Positions 1-5,363 are shown, numbered from the stretch's first letter. The stretch: DNA of 5,506 nucleotides from Methylomarinum sp. (GCA_013139755.1 WTAG01000037.1:1-5506); one strand, 5' to 3'. Translations and numbers: made by a program. Notes: generated by a model not told the origin, from the letters alone.

Positions 1-208
1 AGGATGTACCGAATGCAGATTTTGCATAACGCTAAAAATGTCAAAATCATAGATGAAGTAAGTTTGTATTGATAGTTACAAAATTAGATAGCGGTCATTT
101 ATGATAACTAATTTTAAAATTAGTACCTTTGTACAATAGGCAGCTAGAAAAAAAAATCCTAGAATATCAATAAAGTCAAAAACAAAAAAATTAAAAAAGT
201 TATAGCTA
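1..208. other. Non-coding 5' leader region
   Basis: No gene can be supported here. Short open stretches run off the left edge: one frame ends at a TGA at 70-72 and another at a TAA at 27-29. Either could be the last codons of an upstream gene, but they are too short to judge. From about 60 the sequence is very AT-rich, with A-tracts at 149-156 and 182-197. It holds the palindrome described separately. A possible promoter follows it: TAGGCA (137-142), a 17-base gap, then TAGAAT (160-165). That would put the palindrome centre a little over 40 bases upstream of the start point, a usual place for an activator. The promoter is inference from weak matches. Confidence 0.5.
116..138. promoter_or_regulatory. 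GTAC-N4-GTAC palindrome, copy 1 (candidate operator)
   Basis: The core TAGTACCTTTGTACAATA is an imperfect inverted repeat: GTAC (123-126), a four-base spacer CTTT, GTAC (131-134), with TTA on the left and AAT on the right as near-symmetric flanks. The same 23-base block recurs at 986-1008 with 20 of 23 bases identical; only TTT/AAA in the spacer differs. Both copies lie upstream of genes (here 75 bases before the start codon at 209). This suggests a binding site for a dimeric regulator. The identity of that regulator is unknown; a LuxR/NarL-type protein is one guess. Confidence 0.55.
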
Positions 209-613
209 ATGATTAATTTACAGATAATTGATAACACAGATCAAATTAAGCTGGCATTGTTAGAGGCAGAAGTAAATCTCTCAATATATAACGATGAAGT
301 GCAGGCTTTAATTGCTGTAGAAAAAATACAGCCATCGATTATTTTCCTTAGTTATAACGTGCGTAAAGAAGAAACAGTTGAGTATATAAAGTTGCTTTTA
401 AAGGCCAGTGAAGATAGCAAAATAGTTGTTATAGCTGATGAGTTAAATGAAGAGAAAATAGTCAATTGTCTTATCGCCGGTGCAAAAGGCTATCAGGATG
501 TAAAACAACTGCAAGTTTATGCAAAAAAACTAATAATAATGGTTGATGCAGGTGAAGCATGGATAACAAGGCGTATGGTAGCAATACTCCTGGACACGTT
601 AATAAAGCAGTAA
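209..613 (+). CDS. Stand-alone degenerate receiver-domain protein (LuxR-family REC without HTH)
   Basis: The 134-residue protein reads as the receiver half of a LuxR/FixJ-type response regulator. It shows a beta1 strand ending IID (6-8), a beta3 strand PSIIFLS (42-48), a beta4 strand KIVVIAD (71-77), the family-typical AGAKGY (90-95), and the linker GEAWITRRMVAILLD (115-129) that normally leads into a helix-turn-helix. Here the protein stops five residues later and no HTH is encoded downstream in any frame. Key phosphorylation residues are missing: the acceptor Asp of beta3 is Ser48, the conserved Thr/Ser after beta4 is Ala76, the beta5 Lys is replaced (GYQDV), and the N-terminal acidic pair is Asp8-Asn9. 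It is therefore probably a phosphorylation-independent pseudo-receiver that acts by protein contact, for instance by pairing with a full-length regulator. No strong Shine-Dalgarno precedes the ATG, though the start fits the beta1 strand. The coding call is firm, the role inferred. Confidence 0.85.
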   Translation: MINLQIIDNTDQIKLALLEAEVNLSIYNDEVQALIAVEKIQPSIIFLSYNVRKEETVEYIKLLLKASEDSKIVVIADELNEEKIVNCLIAGAKGYQDVKQLQVYAKKLIIMVDAGEAWITRRMVAILLDTLIKQ

Positions 614-675
614 GAGCGTGCCTTCTGCGTGGTGATCACAAGCAAAAAATTTTATTAAAAACTAAAGCGAAATAC

Positions 676-697
676 TATTCTCAAAAAAAGGAGAATA
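676..697 (+). promoter_or_regulatory. Hairpin enclosing the ribosome-binding site of the 701 gene
   Basis: TATTCTC (676-682) and GAGAATA (691-697) are exact inverted complements, a 7-bp stem with an eight-base A-rich loop (AAAAAAAG). The Shine-Dalgarno AGGAG (689-693) spans loop and stem, seven bases before the ATG at 701. Folding would partly hide the ribosome-binding site, so translation could respond to temperature, to coupling with upstream translation, or to a binding factor. The stem is AT-rich and may be only marginally stable. The fold is seen in the sequence; the regulatory role is inference. Confidence 0.35.
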
Positions 698-700
698 ATT

Positions 701-949
701 ATGACAAATGAAGAAACGGAAAATAAACAAGAAGAATCGTTAAATCTGCAAGATTTGCTTATAGATGAGCAATCCGATGTGCTAAGTGAGTATCTTTCAC
801 TATCAATAGAAAGCTTTGGAGAAAACACCAAAGTAAGTGTCACAACGGTAGAAGAAAACCCCATAACCTATTCATCTACCCTAAGTGGCGTGACAGTTGT
901 CAACTTGCAGTACTTGGTAGATAGCAATATAGATTTATTAAGCGAATAA
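701..949 (+). CDS. Small acidic protein of unknown function
   Basis: This 82-residue frame starts at an ATG with a well-placed AGGAG seven bases upstream and fills much of the gap between the receiver gene and the adhesin, so I consider it real. I do not recognise the family. It has 12 Glu and 5 Asp against 2 Lys and no Arg, and no Cys or Trp. The first 37 residues are hydrophilic and Glu/Gln/Asn-rich and probably helical (LNLQDLLIDE, LSEYLSLSIE). The rest is Ser/Thr/Val-rich and probably beta (KVSVTTVEE, LSGVTVVNLQYLVD). There is no signal peptide or membrane segment, so it is probably cytoplasmic unless exported by an unusual route. It lies 87 bases after the receiver gene with no terminator between, so the two may be co-transcribed. 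A regulatory partner of the receiver protein or an accessory factor for the adhesin is possible, but neither is shown. Confidence 0.7.
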   Translation: MTNEETENKQEESLNLQDLLIDEQSDVLSEYLSLSIESFGENTKVSVTTVEENPITYSSTLSGVTVVNLQYLVDSNIDLLSE

Positions 950-985
950 AAAAAACATTAACAACATCAGACTGAAAAAAAGTTA

Positions 986-1008
986 AAAATTAGTACCAAA
1001 GTACAATA
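986..1008. promoter_or_regulatory. GTAC-N4-GTAC palindrome, copy 2 (candidate operator)
   Basis: TAGTACCAAAGTACAATA (991-1008), preceded by AAAAT, repeats the block at 116-138 except that the spacer TTT has become AAA. The half sites GTAC are at 993-996 and 1001-1004, centred exactly 870 bases after the first copy and 95 bases before the adhesin start codon. Conserved arms with a changed spacer are what a dimeric protein-binding site would show. Shared control of the adhesin and the receiver gene is inferred. Confidence 0.55.
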
Positions 1009-1030
1009 TTAAAACCTTTCTTTATGTGTG

Positions 1031-1070
1031 GGAACTCAGTTAGCAGCTGGTGAAAGCCAAAATTTATAAT
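1031..1070 (+). promoter_or_regulatory. Candidate promoter elements of the adhesin gene
   Basis: Two possible elements are visible. TATAAT at 1065-1070 is a perfect sigma-70-type -10 box, about 29 bases before the ATG, but no good -35 box lies 16-18 bases upstream, so an activator would be needed. Separately, GGAAC at 1031-1035 and TAGCA at 1041-1045 place GG and GC in the 12-base register of a sigma-54 -24/-12 promoter, with mismatches at several flanking positions. Only one, or neither, may be used. Confidence 0.3.
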
Positions 1071-1098
1071 ACATATTTCCTCACCGGAGGGTAGCATC

Positions 1099-3792
1099 AT
1101 GGCAAGTTCAGGTATAGTACAAGCAGTATCAGGCGTTGTAAAAGCAATCGCAGTGGATGGGACAGAACGGATTTTGCAAGAAGGCGATAGAGTCTCGCCT
1201 AATGAGCAAATACTTACAGGTGATGCAGGAACTATAGCTATAGAATTCTCTGATGGCACCAGCATGGATTTAGGTCGTAACGCTAATGTTACCTTAAATG
1301 ATGATGCATTAAATCCAGATGGAGCCACAAAACAAGCGGGGCAAACAGTTGCAGATGCACAGGATGAAGTAGCGGCAATCCAGCAAGCATTAGCCAGTGG
1401 AGAAGAGTTTGACCCATCAAAATTAGCAGCAACAGCAGCCGGTGGAGCGCCCGCAGCGGGAGGAACTGGCGAGGACGATGGTAGCACCATCGTTAATGTT
1501 GATTATTTAACCCCGGATATGACTCCTGATAATGGGTTTGATACCACAGGTATAACAGTGGGTTTTCTTGAGCCACAAGGGGAGTTTATTTTATCCCCTA
1601 TAGAAGCAACACCCCCCCCGGCGACTGAGCCCCCGGCAACAGAACCGCCTGCAACTGAGCCTCCGGCAACAGAACCGCCAGCGACAGAACCGCCTGCAAC
1701 AGAGCCTCCGGCAACAGAACCGCCTGCAACTGAGCCGCCTGCGACTGAACCTCCGGCAACAGAACCTCCGGCAACAGAACCGCCTGCAACTGAGCCCCCG
1801 GCGACTGAACCGCCTGCAACTGAACCCCCAGCGACAGAACCGCCTGCAACAGAGCCTCCGGCAACAGAACCGCCTGCAACTGAGCCACCTGCAACTGAGC
1901 CCCCGGCAACAGAACCGCCAGCGACAGAACCGCCTGCAACTGAGCCGCCTGCGACTGAACCTCCGGCAACAGAACCGCCAGCGACAGAACCGCCTGCAAC
2001 TGAGCCCCCGGCAACAGAACCGCCAGCAACTGAACCGCCAGCGACAGAACCGCCTGCAACAGAACCACCTAGCCCAACGCTCAGCATAGCCGCAACCGAT
2101 GCGACAGCGATCGAAGGCGAAGAAGGCGATATAGTTCAGTTCACCGTGACACGCACAGGCACGACAGAATCTGCCAGTACCGTAAAGTTCACCCTGGGCA
2201 GTTCAGAAAACGAATCACTGGAAGCAGCCGACATTGCCAGCATCAGTTACACCGATGATACAGGCACGCATAATGTTTCTGACATAGTCGACTTTATGAC
2301 AAATGGCGTAGACCTGGTCATTAATGCTGGCTCAAGTACTACACCCATAGTAACCCTGACACCTGTAGATGATGCCTTGGTAGAAGATATTGAAGCGTTT
2401 AGTGGCAATATCAGCAGTACGGATAGCAACATTATCATTAGCATTCCGAGTGCAGCCGCTGACTTCCAGGATGGAATAAAGTTATTAGAAGTAACCCCTG
2501 AAACTGCACAAGTCAACGAAGCCGCTCTTGATTTAATTAAAGCTGACGAGGATTTGTTTCCAGCTGATGTTATAGGTAGCAACCCTGATAGTAAGGCTGA
2601 AACAGTTACTGGGCAGTTGGATTTTTCTACCTCTCAAGGCACTGTTTTTGTTACTGGTATTGTCGCTGGTGAATCAGGGGCGACTCCTAATTCAAATGTT
2701 GCTGTTATTATCAGCGGTACTTATGGTTCTATCAAAGTGGATGCTAATGGCAGTTATACCTATACATTAACAAGCAATACTACTCATACAGCGCAGGGAA
2801 CTGGCTTTGATAATATTCAGGATGTATTTACTTTTGCAGTAAAGGACAGTAATGGCAATATAGCAACCAGTACGATCAAAATTGATATAGTTGATGATGT
2901 GCCTCAGGCTTTTGATAATGCAGAGTCTCTTACATTTAATACAATCCTTTTCGATAATGTTATTACCAATGCTCGTAATGCGGGAGATGCAGCAGTTGAC
3001 GATGTGTTGGGTGCAGATGATGCTTCATTGAAAGCTGTAAGCTTTGGTAGTGATACGCAGGAATTTGTAAACCCAGGGGATGTTCTGCACTTTGAAACAG
3101 ATAACGGTATCCTCGATATTCGTGATGATGGGGTATACCGGTATCAGGGTAAAAATGATGGTATTGAGACAGATACGTTTTCTGGTGGCACTGAATCAAA
3201 CTGGAATGGCATTGGTCTATTTGCTTTTAATGATGGCACTGCACACGAAGATGCTAACGGCAATCTAGTTCTTAATGGAGACGCTACAGTGGCATTTGTC
3301 AGTAACTCTGCAGATAAAGATGGCGTTGGAGTTAAGGGTACTAATGCTGGACAAAAAACAGATGCTATTGATGATGGTGAAACGCTAGTGCTTGAATTAG
3401 ATAATTCAACTTTGTCTCTTGATATAACTTTGGGACAGTTCAATTCCAGTCAGGCAACACAAGCCACCTGGTCAGTGTATGACGAGAGTAATAATAAACT
3501 GGCATCTGGTAATTTTACTGGAGCCGATTTCGCTTCAAATGGTAAAGAAGCAACCTTGAATATTGCTTTATCTGGTTCAACTGAAATGAAATATGTTGCT
3601 GTTAGTTTTGATACTCTTGGCAATGCTAACCAAGGGATTGTAGTTTCTGGATTAAGTTATGATTATGCCAGCCAGCCGGTGATGGATACTTTTAATTATC
3701 AGTTAATTGATGGGGATGGTGACATAAGTATGGCCGATTTGACGATTTCTCAGGTTATTGGAGAGATTAATACCGGAGTAGCTACTGAGTAA
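1099..3792 (+). CDS. LapA-type retention-module adhesin with ATEPP repeats
   Basis: An 897-residue surface adhesin. Residues 1-135 form a LapA-like retention module (GIVQAVSGVVKAIAVDG, GDRVSPNEQILTGDAG, FSDGTSMDLGRN, AIQQAL), ending with the LapG-type cleavage motif TAAG at 112-115. In this family the module holds the protein in a TolC-like pore until a LapG protease cuts it. Residues 172-324 are proline-rich (30 ATEPP units). Residues 325-460 resemble a Calx-beta domain (VTRTG, then VDDALVEDIEAF). Residues 462-604 are a VCBS-like domain ending GNIATSTIKIDIVDDVP. A second VCBS-like unit (605-688 and 863-885, ending DGDGDISMADLTISQ) seems split by a beta-rich insertion at 689-857. No RTX nonapeptides or usual type I secretion target domain are seen, although such proteins normally need one; the protein is also short for the family. 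GGAGG at 1086-1090 with 8-base spacing fixes the start. Codon use shifts near 2470. Confidence 0.95.
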   Translation: MASSGIVQAVSGVVKAIAVDGTERILQEGDRVSPNEQILTGDAGTIAIEFSDGTSMDLGRNANVTLNDDALNPDGATKQAGQTVADAQDEVAAIQQALASGEEFDPSKLAATAAGGAPAAGGTGEDDGSTIVNVDYLTPDMTPDNGFDTTGITVGFLEPQGEFILSPIEATPPPATEPPATEPPATEPPATEPPATEPPATEPPATEPPATEPPATEPPATEPPATEPPATEPPATEPPATEPPATEPPATEPPATEPPATEPPATEPPATEPPATEPPATEPPATEPPATEPPATEPPATEPPATEPPATEPPATEPPATEPPSPTLSIAATDATAIEGEEGDIVQFTVTRTGTTESASTVKFTLGSSENESLEAADIASISYTDDTGTHNVSDIVDFMTNGVDLVINAGSSTTPIVTLTPVDDALVEDIEAFSGNISSTDSNIIISIPSAAADFQDGIKLLEVTPETAQVNEAALDLIKADEDLFPADVIGSNPDSKAETVTGQLDFSTSQGTVFVTGIVAGESGATPNSNVAVIISGTYGSIKVDANGSYTYTLTSNTTHTAQGTGFDNIQDVFTFAVKDSNGNIATSTIKIDIVDDVPQAFDNAESLTFNTILFDNVITNARNAGDAAVDDVLGADDASLKAVSFGSDTQEFVNPGDVLHFETDNGILDIRDDGVYRYQGKNDGIETDTFSGGTESNWNGIGLFAFNDGTAHEDANGNLVLNGDATVAFVSNSADKDGVGVKGTNAGQKTDAIDDGETLVLELDNSTLSLDITLGQFNSSQATQATWSVYDESNNKLASGNFTGADFASNGKEATLNIALSGSTEMKYVAVSFDTLGNANQGIVVSGLSYDYASQPVMDTFNYQLIDGDGDISMADLTISQVIGEINTGVATE
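1432..1443 (+). other. LapG-type protease cleavage motif TAAG in the adhesin
   Basis: These codons encode Thr112-Ala113-Ala114-Gly115 in the context LAATAAGGAPAAGG, just after a helix-like AIQQALASGEEF segment. That is the position and context of the di-alanine site cut by the periplasmic LapG cysteine protease in LapA-type adhesins. Cutting would free the adhesin from its outer-membrane pore. No lapG or lapD gene is in the window, so the protease must be encoded elsewhere. Confidence 0.8.
1612..1619 (+). repeat. C8 homopolymer tract inside the adhesin gene
   Basis: Eight consecutive C bases encode Pro-Pro and the first two bases of the next Pro codon, immediately before the pentapeptide array. 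Runs of this kind can slip during replication. Gain or loss of one base would shift the frame after the retention module and cleavage site and abolish the rest of the adhesin. Whether it varies is unknown. Confidence 0.6.
1621..2070 (+). repeat. Thirty tandem 15-base units encoding (ATEPP)30
   Basis: Exactly 30 contiguous units of 15 bases encode residues 175-324 as perfect Ala-Thr-Glu-Pro-Pro copies. All differences between units are at third codon positions and synonymous: GCA/GCG, ACA/ACT, GAA/GAG and all four CCN codons. Larger duplications can be traced. Units 5-8 (1681-1740) and 15-18 (1831-1890) match at 59 of 60 bases. A 30-base pair of units is identical at 1666-1695, 1906-1935 and 1966-1995. 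The peptide should form an extended, acidic polyproline-like stalk. Unit gain or loss keeps the reading frame, so length can vary between strains. Confidence 0.95.
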
Positions 3793-3864
3793 AAAATCGT
3801 AACAAGCTTTTGGATTTAATCATAAGAAATTAGTTTATAAATTAAAACATTTTAGGGCAAGGTC

Positions 3865-4557
3865 ATGAAAACGCGAAAAAGTCACATATTAATTATATTA
3901 ATGTTGATTCTAAGTTTTGGGGCGGTAAATGCAGCAACATTTCCAGTTTTTAATGGTAATAGTGCAGGGTCTTTTGCAGCGACTGGTACTAATGTGGATA
4001 TTTCTGGCCAATCTATTTCATGGGGAATAGCTGCAGATCCATTCGGTGGACAGCAATCGTCTTTAACTTATGCTGGTGATAATCCTTTTTCTGTGGATAA
4101 CAGTGATCCTTTCAAAGTAGGTGTTCTGACATACAATAATACGAGTATTAAGGCAGGAACGGGGATATCAAGTGCTGGAATGGGTATTAATCTTAATTTT
4201 ACTAATCCCAGTATAGGTCCATTTGATTTTAATTTTGATCTAATTATTAATAATACGCTTAATAATGGTTCTATAAGCACTAATTCGGATACTGTTACAT
4301 TGATACCAAGCAGTGGATTTTCTCCTTTTTTAGCTACTATTGACGATATAAATTATTATTTTATGGTTTTGGGGTTCATGGATCAGACTGGTAATATTGT
4401 TAATTCTTTTTTACAACCTGAAGGTGCAAGTGAATCAGTGGGATTATATGCTCAAATAACTACGGTCAATCCAGTGCCAGCTCCTCCTATTTTATGGTTA
4501 CTTTTAACTGCATTTGTCGGAATGTTTATTGTTAAAGGCAGAAGGTTTGTTTTGTAG
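3865..4557 (+). CDS. Secreted PEP-CTERM-type protein (choice-of-anchor K/THxN-like)
   Basis: A 230-residue exported protein. Residues 1-23 form a signal peptide: basic MKTRK, a hydrophobic stretch ILIILMLILSFGA, and probable cleavage after VNA. The mature part is Asn/Ser/Gly-rich beta structure. It resembles the choice-of-anchor K/THxN group of PEP-CTERM proteins: ISWG at 51-54, SSLTYAG, FKVGVLTYNNTSI (83-95) where THxN proteins have a Thr-His-x-Asn motif (here Thr-Tyr-Asn-Asn), and YYFMVLGF (154-161) followed by a Glu-containing loop. The C-terminal 30 residues are a sorting tail: PVPAPP (203-208), a membrane segment with Trp211, then KGRR (224-227). Such tails are cut by an exosortase/archaeosortase-family membrane enzyme; none is encoded here. 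Its start lies 72 bases after the adhesin stop with no terminator between, and a terminator follows, so read-through from the adhesin is likely. AGGG at 3854-3857 is the probable ribosome-binding site. The exact subfamily is less certain than the PEP-CTERM nature. Confidence 0.85.
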   Translation: MKTRKSHILIILMLILSFGAVNAATFPVFNGNSAGSFAATGTNVDISGQSISWGIAADPFGGQQSSLTYAGDNPFSVDNSDPFKVGVLTYNNTSIKAGTGISSAGMGINLNFTNPSIGPFDFNFDLIINNTLNNGSISTNSDTVTLIPSSGFSPFLATIDDINYYFMVLGFMDQTGNIVNSFLQPEGASESVGLYAQITTVNPVPAPPILWLLLTAFVGMFIVKGRRFVL

Positions 4558-4586
4558 ATATAAACACAACAAAAATTAATAAAAAC

Positions 4587-4609
4587 AGGCTGCTACGGTA
4601 GCCTTTTTT
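4587..4609 (+). terminator. Rho-independent terminator after the PEP-CTERM gene
   Basis: AGGCTGC (4587-4593), loop TACG (4594-4597) and GTAGCCT (4598-4604) form a 7-bp stem with one G-T pair, closed by C-G around a UACG tetraloop, one of the very stable UNCG loops. A run of T follows (4604-4609). It lies 30 bases after the stop at 4557 and separates the PEP-CTERM gene from the glycosyltransferase gene. Confidence 0.85.
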
Positions 4610-4661
4610 ATATCTGCCATTTATTATTGTATAGGCAGCTAACCATCGAATTATTAGTGTA

Positions 4662-5363
4662 ATGAAAAAAATCTTCGTTTCAATTGCAAGCTATCGAGAC
4701 CCGGAATGTCAATGGACGGTTAAAAATTTATTCGAAAAAGCAAAATATCCGGAAAGAATATTTGTAGGTATATGTTGGCAATTTATAAAAGATGAAGATT
4801 CCCATTGCTTTGAGGTGGATATACGGCCGGAACAAGTAAGAAAGGTAGAATTTAGCGTTATAGAGGCAAAAGGGGCGAGTTGGGCTAAAGTGCAGGCGAT
4901 GACCTTATGGCAAGGTGAAGATTATATTTTGAATATTGATAGTCATATGCGATTTGCTCAAGACTGGGATGAGCAAATGATTGACATGTTAATGATGTGC
5001 CCCTCTGGTCAGCCGGTTCTGTCAACTTATCCAGCTCAATACACTCCTCCTGATCTCACTGTGGATTCAACTCCGCATTTGGTCGCCAAAGTATTTGATA
5101 AGAACTCAAAGGTATTGCATTTAAGGTCTTATGAAAAAACTTTATCCGAGCCGAAACGAAGTGCGTTTGTTGCTGGTGGATTTATTTTTGCTGCCTCCGA
5201 ATTGTTTCAGCAGGTACCGTGGGATCCTGAAATTTATTTTATTGGTGAGGAAATCTCTTTCGCAGTGAGAGCCTGGAGTTATGGCTGGGATATTTATTCC
5301 CCGCATATTTGTTTAATTTATCATTATTATTTGCGGACTGATGCAGTTAAAACATTGGCATGA
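4662..5363 (+). CDS. GlcNAc-transferase-like glycosyltransferase (GT60-type), frame-disrupted at the 3' end
   Basis: A 233-residue frame with the features of the bacterial GlcNAc-transferase family (GT60, related to Skp1 GlcNAc-transferases): FVSIASYRDPECQ (5-17), SWAKVQAMTLWQGEDYIL (73-90), the metal/nucleotide-sugar DxH motif in NIDSHMRF (91-98), FVAGGFIFA (169-177), and IYFIGEEISFAVRAWSYGWDIYSP (191-214) with conserved Glu196-Glu197, then YHYY (220-223). Such enzymes transfer a sugar from a nucleotide donor; here a surface glycan or glycoprotein is a plausible but unproven acceptor. The TGA at 5361 cuts the protein early: the missing C-terminal part is found downstream in another frame (see the next entry). 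There is no signal peptide, so it is probably cytoplasmic. The ATG at 4662 gives the usual family N terminus, although no clear Shine-Dalgarno precedes it. The gene follows a terminator, so it probably has its own promoter. Confidence 0.85.
   Translation: MKKIFVSIASYRDPECQWTVKNLFEKAKYPERIFVGICWQFIKDEDSHCFEVDIRPEQVRKVEFSVIEAKGASWAKVQAMTLWQGEDYILNIDSHMRFAQDWDEQMIDMLMMCPSGQPVLSTYPAQYTPPDLTVDSTPHLVAKVFDKNSKVLHLRSYEKTLSEPKRSAFVAGGFIFAASELFQQVPWDPEIYFIGEEISFAVRAWSYGWDIYSPHICLIYHYYLRTDAVKTLA

Noticed and set aside
1..72. Possible 3' end of an upstream gene
   Set aside because: Two or more frames are open for only 8-23 codons to the window edge, which is too short to choose between them or to recognise a product.
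632..639. GTGATCAC perfect 8-base palindrome after the receiver gene
   Set aside because: Flanking bases do not extend the symmetry, no T-run follows to make a terminator, and it does not fit CRP or FNR spacing.
614..700. Possible missing HTH domain of the receiver protein in another frame
   Set aside because: I read all three plus-strand frames after the stop; none gives LuxR-type HTH sequence, so this is not a simple frameshift.
655..864. Minus-strand frame opposite the small acidic gene
   Set aside because: The plus-strand frame has a good Shine-Dalgarno and a plausible composition. The minus-strand product has the Ser/Phe-rich look of an antisense shadow.
990..1490. Minus-strand frame of 166 codons opposite the retention module
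   Set aside because: It is antisense to well-conserved LapA-type sequence and its predicted product has no recognisable features; it is a shadow frame.
1503..2087. Long minus-strand frames over the repeat array, encoding GGSVA repeats and a second Leu/Gln-rich frame
   Set aside because: They are open only because a 15-base repeat without stops in those frames is multiplied 30 times. They have no ribosome-binding site, and the plus-strand frame belongs to a recognisable protein with purely synonymous variation.
2963..3443. Several further frames on both strands inside the adhesin's second half
   Set aside because: All overlap the confirmed adhesin frame, lack ribosome-binding sites and resemble no protein family.
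3793..3864. Possible terminator or frameshifted continuation between the adhesin and the PEP-CTERM gene
   Set aside because: No stable stem followed by a T-run is present, and no frame continues with VCBS, RTX or type I target sequence.
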